From NCBI RefSeq assembly GCF_030272615.1, contig NC_081415.1, positions 190,060,270 to 190,124,269 of the forward strand: 64,000 bases of DNA, read 5' to 3'. Shown here in pieces: positions 11,640 through 23,718 of this stretch. Made by a program: the position numbers and the translations under genes. The DNA is from Cryptomeria japonica. Taxonomy: Eukaryota > Streptophyta > Pinopsida > Cupressales > Cupressaceae. The notes beneath the pieces were generated by a model. It ran no database searches. It was not told the origin of the DNA and was given only the letters and a program-made list of their open reading frames with translations. How positions within the stretch are numbered: position 1 is the first letter of the stretch; each line of letters starts with the position of its first letter.

Positions 11640-13337
11640 CTACATGTTGAAAGGAAGAATTTATGGGTAGATGATAGTGGTTTCTCAAATGACATGACCA
11701 GAGACAAGAAATAATTTATCAAGCTTTATGATTGGAATAGTGGTTCTGTTTGTTTTGGTGACAACTCCTCTATCAAGATTAATGAACATGGTACATTGAA
11801 TAGTGATGGAAAGCTCAAGGCTCATGATGTGTACTATATGAAAGGACTAAATCATAATCTACTAAGTGTAAGTCAGATATGTGACAAAGGATACAAGTTC
11901 ACATTTGACTCTATCAGTTGTCAGATAAGCAAGCAGAGTATTGGTTGGGTTGTAGCAGAAGGAAAGAGAACATATTGTAATGTCTACAATCTGAAGGAAT
12001 GCTATGAGTCCCAATGCATGATGAGACAGGTTGATGAAAGTTGGTTGTGGCATTGGAGATTAGGTCATGTGAACTTTGATAATCTGGTGAAGATAACTAA
12101 AAAATAGTATGTGATAAATATTCCACAAATAACTAAACCAACAAGTACCTTTTGTGTTGAATGCATCAAAGGAAATCAAATCAAAGTGAGCTACAAAACA
12201 AAAGAGTATAATACCTCAAGACCTCTAGAGTTAGTACATACAGATTTGTGTGGACCAACAAGGACAAGGGCTCTGACCAGTGAGAGATACTTCATGTTAT
12301 TCTTTGAAGACTACTCAAGGATGACTTGGGTGACATTTTTGCATGAAAAATCACAGGCATTTGAAAGATTCAATATTTTAAGAAGGATTATTGAAAATGA
12401 TAGTGAACTCCAGTTAAAGTGTTTAAGATCAGACCAGGGTGGAGAATATTCTTCAAATGAGTTTATTGACTATTGTGAGAAACATGGAATCCTGAGATAG
12501 TATTCAACAACAAGAACACCACAACAGAATGGTGAGGCAGAAAGGAAGAATAGGACAGTAAAGAAAATGGCTAGAACAATGTTGAATGAGGCTAACATAC
12601 CAAATACATACTAGAAGGAAGCAGTTCATACTGTTTTCTATATATTAATATAGGTACAACTAAGAGTGAACAATAGAATGACTCCTTATGAGTTATGGTA
12701 CGACCAAAAACCATCACTCAAGCATTTTAGAATTTTTGGAAGTAAGTGCTTCATCAAGAGATATGTTGGTGGATTAGGAAATTTTGATTCTAGGAGTGAT
12801 GAAGGAATCTTCTTGGGTTACTTAACCAATAGCAAATCCCACAAATGCTATGAGAAGAAGTTGAGAAAAATGGTTGATAGTATACATGTGAGAATAGATG
12901 AAGACCTACATAAGAAAGAATTTGCACGAACACCCTATATTGATGTTTCAGATGATGAGAATGAAGATCAATCTGAAAATGGACCAGCATAAGAAGCACC
13001 AAGAAAGAAATCCAATGTGAAGAAGAACCATCTGGAAGAATAGATCATAGGAGATAAAAATGAAGGTGTGCAAACCAGAAGGAGTCTAGCTCAGAATGAT
13101 GAGTAGGTAAATTTTTATCTCATGACAAAACTTGAGCCCAAATTTTTTTATGAATCTAGAAAAATTAAAAATTGGATAGATGCCATGGATGAAGAGATGA
13201 AACAAATTGAGAAAAATAAAAATTGGGAACTTGTTCCTAGACCAACAGAAAAGAATGTCATAGTTACCAAGTGGGTCTACCAGAACAAGATGAATAAAGA
13301 AGGCAAAATAATCCAACATAAAGATGTTCAAGTTTAA
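11640..13337 (+). pseudogene. S internal 1: protease, integrase and start of RT
   Basis: One reading frame with a handful of stops. The protease box is at about 11,655 (LWVDDSGFSNDMT, DSG kept). The integrase zinc domain is WHWRLGH followed by FCVECIKG. The integrase core has HTDLCGP, RSDQGGEYSS and NGEAERKNR, so all three acidic residues are present in this copy. The GKY-like end is at SDEGIFLGYLTNS. The RT start follows (WIDAMDEEMKQIEKNKNWELVPRP). At 13,323-13,337 it jumps into LTR sequence, so the rest of RT and RNase H are gone. Stops at 12,612, 12,990, 13,041 and 13,104 are shared with internal 2; those at 11,712, 12,105 and 12,498 are private. Confidence 0.85.
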
Positions 13338-14492
13338 ACTGACTCTTTGTCGATGAGTTGAAAGTATGCTAATGTGTGCAATAGGGAGCTAAGTTGACAA
13401 ACATGCAGAGGTCGATGAAATATTCATCTACATGGTTGTCTTTGTAAAAGGTGGTCATTAAATGATAAATCCAAAAATCATGGGATATTATCTGACTGTT
13501 ACAGCTTGAGGAAGGATGGATGACAGAGAATGATCAGATAGTTGTTGGCATGGTGATTGAGGAATGAAATCCGATTGTAGATTGACCTCCAATTAGAAAT
13601 AGTTGGATGAAAGGAGGTCGACCAAGATCAAGGCCGAAAAGAAATGTATAGTTTTCTATTTTTAGAAAACATGCATTGGATTAATAAAAATGTGTACAAA
13701 TGCATCTCCCAAGAGCATCTGAACAATCAAAGGAAGATCAAACATGATTTGATACAAATATGGTCAAAGGAAAGAAACCCTAACCGCCTGAAGTTTGAAT
13801 TTGTTGTTGGTAGGAAAACTTGTTTTTAATATACAAGTCTAAAATCAATGAAGTTGTTGCTGCAGAATGTTATGTGATTATGCTGGTGTATGAGAGATAG
13901 AGAGAAAATATTGTTTAAGTGAAAAGAAAAGAAAATATCTACTGACTATGTGTTGAAGGAGAAACCAGTAAGGTGTGAATAGATAGAGAATAATCAGCAG
14001 AGATGGAACCTGTCAGAATGTGAGCATGTGTGAGGTGATCCAACAAACAAAGGTAGTGAAGTTTTTGATAGAGGAGAACCAACAAAAAGGCAGTATTGCA
14101 GTGAGTGTGGAGGTTTCACAGACCAGTAAGATTGAAACCAATAGAGAAGTGTATTGAAGGGTTGCAAAAATTCATTTACAATAGGGAAGTTATTTTTGTA
14201 TTTGAATCATCATATTTTTTTCACTAAGTAGGTGCTTAGTGTAGGGGTTGTAGCTCCTTTAGGTTGTAGCCTATAAATTTTTCAGGGGTTGGTGCTCCTT
14301 TGAGTTGGTGCTCATAAATTAGGGGTTGGTGCTTCTTGGGTTGGTGCCCTAAAATTGTAATCAGATTATTTACATTGTGAGGCTGGATTGGAGCAGAAGA
14401 TCACCAACAGCTATTCTCACTGAGTTTTTTCCCACATTGGGTTTTTCTCATATATTTGGTGTTATGTGATGCATTCTTGTGTATGAATATAA
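13323..14492 (+). repeat. Middle LTR of S, left part
   Basis: From GATGTTCAAGTTTAAA onward this matches the 3' LTR from 31,766, so the first ~390 LTR bases were lost together with the end of pol. It contains a short degenerate tandem (about 14,225-14,355, TTGGTGCTCCTT...CATAAATT type, units of ~45 bases), also present in the 3' LTR near 32,680-32,780. It is broken at 14,493 by TRG and resumes at 22,181. Confidence 0.8.
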
Positions 14493-15731
14493 TGGTGGAA
14501 AAATGATGAGCGATAGATCAAGAGGAAAACTAACCATTTCTCTCAAAGAGAGATGAGAGTTTCACTATTGATTATCCTTCGAGCACTTTTCACCATTACA
14601 TTAGGAAGATTAGGGATAATTCACTAGATCCAAAGATGATAGATTGAATTCTAAATGAATCAAGAATGTTGGGATGATCCCTTCTTCCTTTGTATGATTT
14701 GGAAAGGAATTGATTAGGTTATGTAGTGCAAAAGTGATAAAGAATCGATTATAACTTGAGATCAGAATATGGGATGATGTTGTGCACCTGGATTTGGTAG
14801 TAAAATGTCAATACGAAGTCGCCCTGCAAATTTGACGAAAAGTTGTCTGAACCATGGCGGGAATGTACAGGGTCCTCTAAAAATTCTGTGAAATGAAAAG
14901 GGTTTTTCCACCTCTGGAAATAAAGCCCGAATCTGAAAGTATAGTTGCGCACCTACAACCTAGCACATAAAAGAGAGGGAAATGTGTTGGAATTGGTGGT
15001 TTGCCTCTAGGTCAAACCCAGTTTTGGAATTAACCAAGTATTGAAAGAAAGTACTTGTAAGTAGCTGTAAATGAAATACTAAATTGTGAATCACCTCAAT
15101 GGAGGTTGTAGTAGTAATGTTGATAGAAATGCTTGTGTGGAATTGTATGTTAAAATAAATCTCCTCTTCAATGGTTGAATCCTTGACTTGAATGCAACAT
15201 CTAGTCTTGAAGAGAGGCTGGAGAATGCTCAATGCTGGAAAAGAATGCTTGAATGCTTGATCGCTTGATCCCTTATGCAATTTGAATCTTTTGAATTTCA
15301 ATCCATCCCACCTACTGAATTTCCACTTATGCAAATGAGAGGACGAATGTCCCTTAAATACATGTTTGAAGGATTTGAATTTCGTCATGGGCCGATATCG
15401 GGGAGATTTCTCGCCCGTGGCACAACCCACAAGACATGCTCTAGGAAGGGTCCTACCCTAAAATAGGGTAGGGAAAGGGACACCATGCCCCTATCCTAAG
15501 AGGATAGGGGCACCATGCCCCTATTCAAGGGGGGACATTGGCATCACGCCCCTATCCTACCCCTTTCTCTAGGGAAGAATGCAATCGAGGTGATGCAAAG
15601 GCCAAGGAAGAAGTTGTTTTTACAAGCTGAGCACTCTCTGGCCTTCGATTAGGCTAGAGAATTTGAGTTCATATGCGTGAGGACCCTAATGTAGTAAAAA
15701 ATTGCTAGGGTCACAATTTTATGACACTACA
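14493..15731 (-). repeat. TRG 3' LTR (left copy)
   Basis: TGGTGG...GACACTACA; 1,239 bases. In element orientation it follows a polypurine tract, so it is the 3' LTR. It contains a duplicated stretch (CACCATGCCCCTATCC-like, about 15,480-15,520) and long reading frames on both strands that are LTR sequence, not genes. Confidence 0.8.
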
Positions 15732-15750
15732 TTTAGCCCCCATTTTAGTG
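15732..15750 (-). other. TRG polypurine tract
   Basis: Minus strand CACTAAAATGGGGGCTAAA, directly before the 3' LTR start TGTAGTGTCAT. It serves as the plus-strand primer in reverse transcription and fixes the orientation of TRG. Confidence 0.75.
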
Positions 15751-16599
15751 GGAGTATAAGCATACGCCAATACTGCCAGTAAAGTACAAGGAAACAAGAT
15801 TGAAAGACTTTTACCATGTCAAGGAGGCAAGATGTGCCAAGCCCCTAGTGGACTTAGGATCTTACAAATTTGATTGACAAATTAAAAGTGAAGATTGAGA
15901 AGGGGAGAACTATGACTGTAAGTAGCAAAGTTCCCTTCATTATGAGTCATGAAAGCAAGGATACTAAAGATCACAAAGAAAACAAGGTTCACTAAGTAAT
16001 TCTAAGTATCACAAGAAGGAAAGTATGAGTAGAATGTATGCCCCCATGTTAAAGCAATCGTACACACCTTCTTAGGAGCGATTGATTTAAGGTAGGATAC
16101 ACCCAAGAGAGAGAAGGAAGGGAGCGCGTTATCACAAGGATCTAGCCCCCAATCGAGGTATAAACCCAAGAATAATGAACACAAAACATGAGGTAGTGTC
16201 TCTTTCCTTGGGGTCAGTATGTTGTATGATAACCCATTTATATCATGTATGTATATGCATATAATAATCTTCATTCCTCAAAGAAGGACACTACCTTAGA
16301 AGAAAATGGAAGAGAGGATGTCTTTTGAGTCAACATGAAAAGAGACCAAAATAAAGGTCTCAATGATTTGTATCATCCCCAAGTAGACATTAAGGGAACA
16401 ATAGAAGAACAGGGATACACATAGAAGAATTTTCACAAAGGAGAAAGAAAGGAGAGAGAGAGAGGATCTACAGTGTTAGTATCGCTAATCTAGCATGACA
16501 TCCACCTCCCGATCTTGCTGATCAATATTTCGAGAAGGCAAGCAACATGCCATAGGAGTGATATCGAGCGCAACAGATGGAGCTATCACAAGATCCAAA
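15751..16599 (-). other. TRG non-coding region between the coding end and polypurine tract
   Basis: About 850 bases without a credible reading frame, although RT-to-integrase should lie on this side in an autonomous gypsy element. A GA-rich microsatellite-like patch is present at 16,441-16,465. Confidence 0.5.
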
Positions 16600-16610
16600 C
16601 AAGGACTATG

Positions 16611-16889
16611 CTAATTTTCTAAGTCACTTTGTTCGATTCTAGGAGCTAGGATAAGGGTTTGTGAAAAGTCATCTGATAAATATTTGTCCACATCAACATA
16701 CTCATACTCACTATCAGAAGCATTGGGAGTTGTATTACCATTATGAATAACATTTTCACTCATTTCTTCATCAAATTTTAAAGCAAGTGGAGCAAGAACA
16801 TGAATAGGAGTAAGACCATCACATGTTTTATGCAACTTATGATTTGGAGATATTGGTTGAATATCTTGCTTAGGAGAAAAGGGAATCAT
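16611..16889 (-). pseudogene. TRG polyprotein, acidic C-terminal piece
   Basis: A 92-codon frame rich in Asp/Glu/Ser (SEYEYVDVDKYLSDDF) lying downstream of the protease region in element orientation. Acidic linkers of this sort precede the RT in gypsy polyproteins; here nothing follows. A frame break separates it from the block ending at 17,007. Confidence 0.5.
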
Positions 16890-17006
16890 GTCAAATGTCC
16901 AAGTTTGAGGAGATTGAGTATTTTGAGGGATAGCTTCATGGGCTTGAAGAAGGCATCTTCATTGGGGTTCTCTCGCACAACGATTCCTTCAAGTCTTAGT
17001 GCAAGA

Positions 17007-18306
17007 CTAAGAAAGAGGAGGAACATTTGAAAAAGTAGGAATTATTCTCTCCTTGATAGTTGAAGGTTTAGGTTGAGGTCTTTTTGGTTGAACAATAGGA
17101 GAAGTAGGGCTCTTTTCTTGATAAGAGGAAGGAGGTATAACTGCACCATAAAAAGTAAGAATATTGGGTGTAGGAAGGAGACCAAGCCCATTATGAGGAG
17201 GAGGGATACGTATAAGCTTAGGAATAATATTGGTGTTCTCCTTAAGAGAAGATAAAGTCACATCCATAGGAGTAGGTGGACAATTTTCCTTAGGAGGGAG
17301 ATTAGTTCTATCCAAGAGGGGAAGAACCTCATCTTGAAGAATAATAGGAATGTCAAGTGTTGGCGATCTAGGTTGACTTAAGGATAAGATTATATCATTC
17401 TTCCATTTTTGATAAGATTCAAAAAGAGCATCGCTCTTTGTTGAAAGAGACCAAAAGAGATCAATAGGAAGACCGAGGCTTCTCTTGGATGGACGAAATA
17501 AGTTATGGTTAACAGTTATGATTTCTCCATTGTGAGGAAATTTAAGAAACTTGTGTATTGGAGAAGAAATAGCCTTCATGTAAGATAGCCAAGGATAGCC
17601 CAACTTCACACAGAATTTCTCAGAAGAAGGTATGATAACAAAGTCAACATCCATGGACTTAGCATGAACATCAACAGGAAGAGTGATAGAACCAATGGTA
17701 GGAAAATAGAAGCCATAAAATAACTTCACAAACACATTAGAAGCATCATATATTGGTTTATGCAATCGTAAAGTGAAAATATACTCTTCAATTATGACAT
17801 TAACCATGCAAGAGGGATCAATTACGGCACCACGGCAAGGGACATCCTTAACCTTCACAACTATGCATAAAGGGCCATCGGGTGCTCTGATGGTCTCGCT
17901 AGGGTCAAATGTAATACAAGCATCCTTAGGCAAATCTTGTGTTTCTACCATATTAACCAAGTTTGGAGCCATAGAGGTGAGTTCTTCAGAAGAGAGAATT
18001 AGGCACAATCTCAATAACGTTAGAGGTATGAGATGGCAAGGGATCAATGAAAATCTTAAGGTTTTGATTAGGAGGAGCTACTGATTTATTCCCTTTATCA
18101 TTCACACCTACCACATATATATTATTATTATCAATCAAGTCTTGAACCTTATTTTTCAATGCAAAACACTTCTCAGTATCATGACCAGGTTGAGGATGAA
18201 ATTGGGAAAAGAAATTGTTATGAAAATAAGGAGATGCAAGTTTGGAAGGATCAATCTGTTTTATAGGGGGAAGTTTGATAACATTTTTGTGCAACAACTG
18301 AGACAT
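17007..18306 (-). pseudogene. TRG zinc-knuckle-like and protease-like region
   Basis: Two overlapping frames. The first (17,986-18,306) has HPQPGHDTEKCFALKNKVQD, the usual gypsy segment just after gag in which a normal CCHC is reduced. The second (17,007-18,047, about 346 codons) has a retropepsin-like fold pattern around VPCRGAVIDPSCMVNVI. There the catalytic D-S/T-G reads D-P-S, so it is probably inactive or a degenerate protease. A long proline-rich tail follows. It stays open for over 1 kb, the longest frame of the window, so the element may be younger than its host. Confidence 0.7.
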
Positions 18307-18321
18307 AATACTATGTAAAGA

Positions 18322-19862
18322 TTAATTCAAAGGAGTGAATTGTCTTTCTCTTTGGAAAAATTTAGAAATTGAAGGCACACTTATTGCAGCATTCACATGG
18401 TTGTTGTTGATTGGATCATTGAACTTGATGAAGCTTTTTGTTGGTTTAAACTTTGCAAATGGTTGTTGAACACTCTCCCTCTTATCACTCGGAGCCATAG
18501 GAGTAGATTGCTCCATTTGACTCGCAACCAGTTGATAATTGTGGAGTGTTGCACACAATTGCGGAAAGGAAGTAAACTTAGACAAAACAATCTTTTTCTT
18601 GATATCTTTTTGTAAATTAGAAATGAAAATTCTTTGAATATCATTATCAAGCACATGAAAAGAAATTTGAGCACACAAATGCTTATATCTACCAATGAAA
18701 TCAGCCACTTTCTCTTTAACACCTTGTTTACAATGCATTAAATCAGTCAAAGTGATTTTAGGACCAATGTTGTTTTGAAATTGTTGGATGAAAGCATTCG
18801 CTAGATATTGAAAGAAAGTGATAGAATAAGAAGGTAGAGAGAAATACCATTGTAAAGCCTTATCTCTTAGTGTTCTTGTAAACTGTTTTGCAAGAAATCA
18901 TTGATAATAAACAAAATCAGTACACAAGGTTTGAAATGTTTTGACTTGCGTAAGAGGATCACCTTTTCCATTATAAAGTTCTAATTGAGGGATCTCAACA
19001 TGTTTAGGTGGCATGACTTTAACAATATCAAGAGAAAGTGGGCTCGGAACATCAAAGGTGGGCACACTAAACTTGGATTGACTCATGGAAGAAATTTGGT
19101 GTTGTAAGGAAGACACGGTTTGAGCAAGATTATTTATTGTCATTTCGGTGGAAGAATTGATGTTAGACATAGGTGATTGAGAAGGTGGTGTGATATTGTT
19201 GAAAGAAGGCATGGACTGAGAATAAGGTGGTGGGGCATTATGATAAGTAGGCATTGGTCATGGTTGGGTAGGAAAAGGGACACTTAAAGGAGGAATAAAG
19301 TTGTTGAAGGAATTTTCCCCTTGTGTCACACTGCTTGGGTGAGGAATAATAGGAACACTCATGGAAGACATAGACAAAGATGGAGGTTTAACTGAAGAAG
19401 AGGGTTGCCCCCATGACCTATGGTTGTAAGAATGAAATTTTGAGCTGAAGTAGCCATGATGTTAGATGTGAAAGTAGGAATACTAGTCATAGGATTAGTC
19501 AAAGGAATAGAGGAATTGACTTGTGTTGAAGGTTGTGAATAACCTAGGGTTTCGACACAACTCTTGATAGGCATGACATTAGAATCAACAATATGTGCAG
19601 TGCCACACAACATATCCATTCCATTCTTATCACTTTGAATCATGCGCTTAAGGCCTTCAATTAATGGAAGAGCTTCACTATTAGGGTATTCTTGGGACAT
19701 CCATTTTTTAAAGCTATCAAATTGATTGTCCAATGTAGAAAGTTGATCTAAAGAAACCTTAATTAAATCTTCTTTTTCATCATGTGATCCACCAATGGGG
19801 TGAATAGGCACATGATTAGGATGGGAAGAATTAGCATGATCCTTATTAAAGAAGTCACCCAA
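18322..19862 (-). pseudogene. TRG gag
   Basis: Starts at ATG 19,862 (MGDFFNKDHANSSHP). An N-terminal linker, then a Ser/Pro/Gln-rich piece, lead to the gypsy gag core: VEIPQLELYNGKGDPLTQVK at about 19,000, then GVKEKVADFIGRYKHLCAQI and FISNLQKDIKKK at 18,590-18,720. The core would form the virus-like particle. Breaks occur near 19,360-19,255 and between 18,898 and 18,750. The family is Ty3/gypsy by the gag pattern. Confidence 0.75.
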
Positions 19863-21087
19863 TTAGGCTCCATCTCCTCGGTAATTAAACCTTGGGATGC
19901 CTTAATTCTAATGCTTGTCTAATGGGGATAGGATAGGTAGGACAAATAGTGGTAAAACTCATGCACTAGAGGGAAAATTTGAATTTTAAATTGTGGAATA
20001 AAGCTTACAAATTTGGTTAATGCAAAATTTAAGAAAATAATGATTAAACAATTTGAACTTTGTTGGGAGAAGGGGATGACACACTTTCCAAAAATGAAAG
20101 GAAATTAAAATTTTAAAATTAGGGCCAAGGGATACCACTTAATTTTAAAATTAAATTTTTTAAAATCAAGGCAGACTATAATTAACCTCTTAATTTTAAG
20201 AAAATTCTTGAAAGTTTCAATGTTGAATTTTGAAGGTATTTTCAATTCTAGAGGGATCAAAAATCAATAAAATCAGCCAATTTTCTGGATTTAGGCTAAT
20301 AAATATACTCATAACAGTCTTCTGAAATTTCAGAAAAAAAGTCGAGGACCATGGTGGGAATGCACATGGTCCGACCAACTTTTTTCAAAATTTTCAGGGA
20401 TGAATATTATGATGATTTTAAATCTAACCCGCCAAAATTGGCGAACTTTACAATTTCTAGATGGGCGAAATGAGGACACAAATGTGAAAATAGGACCCTA
20501 TTAGGGTTTTGAAGAAAAAGAGGAATTGAAGTGCAATTTTGAAAAGTGTCAAACCTAATGGATAGGGACACCTTGGAAAATATTTATAAATCTAAATGTA
20601 ATTGAAATTGATTTGAAATTCACACAAAATCCAATTAATTTTAAAAATTAGGGTTTGATGACCTAACCACTTAATTTTGAAATTTGAATTTTGGGAAAAA
20701 GGGGGGAAATTGAAAATTTGAATTGTAGAATGAAAACAAATTTGACAACAATCAGAAATCTGAAAATTAAATGGAAATCCAATTTTTGCACAAGTTCAAG
20801 ATGATTTTTGAAAATTAGGATTTTTAGAAGTAACCTCTTAATTTTGTAAATTTTAATTTTAATTGAACAAGACAATGAGAAATTTGAATTTGACAAAAAA
20901 AGTGATTTTCAGATCTAAGATAAACCACAAGCAATGTTTACAAATCAGAAGTTCAATTTTATTTTTAAAAACTAGGGTTTTTAATGATTTAACCACTAAA
21001 TTTGCATAAATTTGAAACGTGTAAATGAAAAATATGTAATGTTGTTCAAAGGAAATAATGCAAGACATCGAGTTCACCAAAATATAA
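19863..21087 (-). other. TRG untranslated leader and primer-binding region
   Basis: About 1.2 kb of AT-rich sequence between the LTR and gag, with no reading frame of note. Just inside the LTR (about 21,061-21,080) the minus strand reads TTTTGGTGAACTCGATGTC, a candidate PBS whose tRNA I cannot name. A motif ACCATGGTGGGAATGCACAT at 20,349 recurs in both TRG LTRs. Confidence 0.5.
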
Positions 21088-22180
21088 TGGTGGGAAAATG
21101 ATGAGTGATAGATCAAGAGGAAAACTAACCCTTTTCCTCAAAGAGAGATGAGAGTTTCACTATTGATTATCCTTCAAGCACTTTTCACCATTACATTAGG
21201 AAGATAAGGGATAATTCACTACATCTAATCTCCACACAAAGACGATAGATTGAATTCTAAATGAATCTAGAATGTTGGGATGATCCCTTCTTCCTTTGTT
21301 TGATTTGGAAAGGAATTGATTAGGTTATGTAGTGCAAAAGTGACAAAGAATCGATTATAACTTGAGATCAGAATATGGGATGAAGTTGTGCACCTAGATT
21401 TAGTAGTAAAATGTTGATATGAACTCACCTTGCAAATTTGACAAAAGTTTTCCAAAGCATGGCGACAATGTACATGGTCATCTGAAAAATCTATGAAACA
21501 AAAAAGCTTTTTCGGCCTTTGCAAATGAAGCCCGAATCCAAAAGTACAACTGCTCACCTGCAACCTACACACAAAAGAGAGGGAAATGTGTTGGGATTGG
21601 GGGTTTTCCTTTAGGTCAAACCCCAGTTTTGGAATTAACCAAGTAATGAAAGAAAGTACTTGCAAGTAGATGTAAATGAAAGATTGAATTGTAAATCACC
21701 TCAAGGGAGGTTGTAGTAGTAATGTTGATATAAATGCTTGTTTGGTATTGTATGTTAAAATCAATCTACTCTTCAATGGTTGAATCCTTGACATCAATGA
21801 AACATCTAGCCTTGAAGGGAGACTTGAGAATGCTCAATGCTAGAAAAGAATGCTTGAATGCTTCAATGCTTGATTGCTTATGCAACTTGAATCTTTCCAA
21901 TTTTGATCTATCCCACCTATTGAATTTCCACTCATCCAAATGAGAGGCTGAATGCCTCTTAAATACATGTTTGAAGGATTTGAATTTCATCATGGACCGA
22001 CATCAATGAGATTTCCCACACGAGGCACAACCCATAAGACATGCTCTAGGAAGGGTCCTTCCCTAAAACAGAGCAGGGATAGGGGCACCACACCCCTTTC
22101 CTACCCCTTTCTCCAGGGTAGAATGCAATCGGGGTGATTCATAGTCAAAAATTGCTAGGGTCACAATTTATGACACTACA
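21088..22180 (-). repeat. TRG 5' LTR (right copy)
   Basis: 1,093 bases matching the left LTR, with TGGTGG at the inner and GACACTACA at the outer edge. It is shorter than the left copy partly because of a ~70-base deletion near 22,138. The similarity is clearly short of identity by eye, so the insertion is not recent. Confidence 0.8.
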
Positions 22181-22348
22181 ATGAGTTGTATTGATGTTAT
22201 AGAAAATCCTTTCACGCACTTAGTTTGCATTCTTTGGTCTACCGGTCAACACTTTGTTTGTTTAATATTGTACCGATATATCCCTGTTTGAGAAAAAGTG
22301 TTTAAATCATTAATTCACCCCCCTCCTAGTGATCCATTATGTCCAAAA
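22181..22348 (+). repeat. Middle LTR of S, right end
   Basis: Matches 9,217-9,384 and the last part of the 3' LTR. It is followed at 22,351-22,362 by a PBS with one change (TGGTATCAAAGC). This places internal 2 directly behind the middle LTR. Confidence 0.8.
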
Positions 22349-22423
22349 ATTGGTATCAAAGCTTAGGTACCATGTTGTGTCAAAGAATTCTCTATCTTGG
22401 GTAGATCCTGTCAACTGTTCACA

Positions 22424-23278
22424 ATGACAAGAAATGAATCAGCCTCTTGAAAAGCCCCTATATTTGGTGGTGTCAACTATGCCTTTTGGAGTAGAAGAAT
22501 GGAAATCTATTTGTCTTCTCTAGGTTGTGATGTATGGATGTCAGATGTGAATGGGTATACAATCCCTAATATTCCTCCTACTGATCCAGATACTAAGAAG
22601 GAATATGAGAACAATGGTAAAGCTAAAAATGCCATTCTTAGTGGGTTATTTGATAATAAGTTTGTTAAGGTCATGCACTACTCATCTGTAAAAGAAACAT
22701 GGGATAAGTTGTAGAAGATATTTGAAGGTGATGCTAAAGTCAAGGAAGCCAAGTTACAAACATTGAGAGAATAACTTGAGGGTTTGAAGATGAGAGATGA
22801 AGAGAAGATTGTTGACTATCTCCAAAGGATTGATGAAACAAAAAACACAATTAGAGGGCTTGGAGAAGAAATAAAATATGAGGTGGTAGTCAAGAAAGTA
22901 CTTAGATCCCTCACACCTAAGTATGATACAAAGGTTTCAGCAATAGAAGAAGAAAAAGATTTGAAAGCTTTTACAATGGATGAGTTGTATGGCTCCTTAA
23001 CTACTTATGAAATGAGGAATGTCAGTATTGAGGCTACGAAGAAATAAGTTGCATTCAAAACATCAAGAAAAGGAAAAGAAGAGTCTTCTCAAGATGGAAG
23101 CGGTGAAGACTCTGATGATATCATGGAAAACTTTGTCAGAAGACTCAAGATGGGTTTAGGCAAGTACAAAGGCAAGTTGCCCTTGAAATGTATTAACTGT
23201 GGAAAGATTGGATATTTTTTCTGCCAAATGTCCCTATGGTGATAAGAATGAAGATGATTAATCAAGTAATAGAAAATC
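22424..23278 (+). pseudogene. S internal 2: copia gag, N-terminal part
   Basis: ATG at 22,424. The frame reads KAPIFGGVNYAFWSRRMEIY and proceeds through the same capsid blocks as internal 1 without the 5-base deletion. The zinc knuckle at about 23,187-23,225 is CINCGKIGYFF with a one-base slip at the T-run. The stop at 22,712 (WDKL then stop) and that at 23,259 are shared with internal 1; others (for example 23,045) are private. Broken at 23,279 by the T1 insertion and resumed, with a 162-base overlap, at 26,596. Confidence 0.85.
23117..23278 (+). repeat. 162 bp flanking duplication, left copy
   Basis: From GATATCATGG to AGAAAATC; repeated with the same length at 26,596-26,757 on the other side of the T1 insertion. 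It comprises the gag zinc-knuckle segment. Confidence 0.85.
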
Positions 23279-23718
23279 AATTTTTTTGATTTATTTCAGG
23301 ACCTTTTTCAATTTTTTTGGAAGTTCCAGTGATTGATCATGACAAGGGGAATGCACCCAATGCACATTTGAAAGACATATGTACAAGAAACCAGAGTATG
23401 CCAGACAATGATGTTGACCAATCATAGGCCTGGAATAGAACATTGGGTCAAGACAAAAATAGGCATGATAAACTGGCCGAGAGAAAGTATAGCTAGAGGT
23501 CATGACAGATGACAGAGCAATGATCTCGTTACACATGGCACCTGATTGCCAAGTTTTCACCATGGTACTTGCCCAAAGCATCTGTTTGCTAGGTTTTCAC
23601 TAGAGGGTGAATCATTTTTCTTTACTTTTTTGCTTTTTTGTGTCTTTTGGTTTTTTTTTGGTTTTTTTTTTTTTTTGTATTTTTTCAGGATCATACTTGA
23701 AGAAGTGCTGATAGAAAA
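23279..23718 (-). other. T1 post-integrase tail
   Basis: No coding sequence. T- and G-rich homopolymers at 23,620-23,690. The stretch resembles the region after the integrase stop in element C (60,300-60,680; for example GGTTTTCACCA in both), so it belongs to the element rather than to the host. Confidence 0.55.

Larger units (their letters stand above)
14493..22180 (-). mobile_element. TRG: gag/protease-only Ty3/gypsy element, minus strand
   Basis: Two LTR copies (14,493-15,731 and 21,088-22,180) flank a 5.4 kb internal region. On the minus strand it carries gag and a protease-like region, then non-coding sequence to a polypurine tract. No RT, RNase H or integrase sequence is present. This matches the class of non-autonomous elements called TR-GAG, which would need enzymes from a relative. 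It sits in the middle LTR of S, with a related LTR piece at the equivalent place in the 5' LTR. I could not find a clean target-site duplication. Confidence 0.8.

Noticed and set aside
10780-11722. Minus-strand frames across the S gag and protease
   Set aside because: Antisense shadows of the coiled-coil and pol frames (Ser/Phe/Leu-rich complement of Glu/Lys coding).
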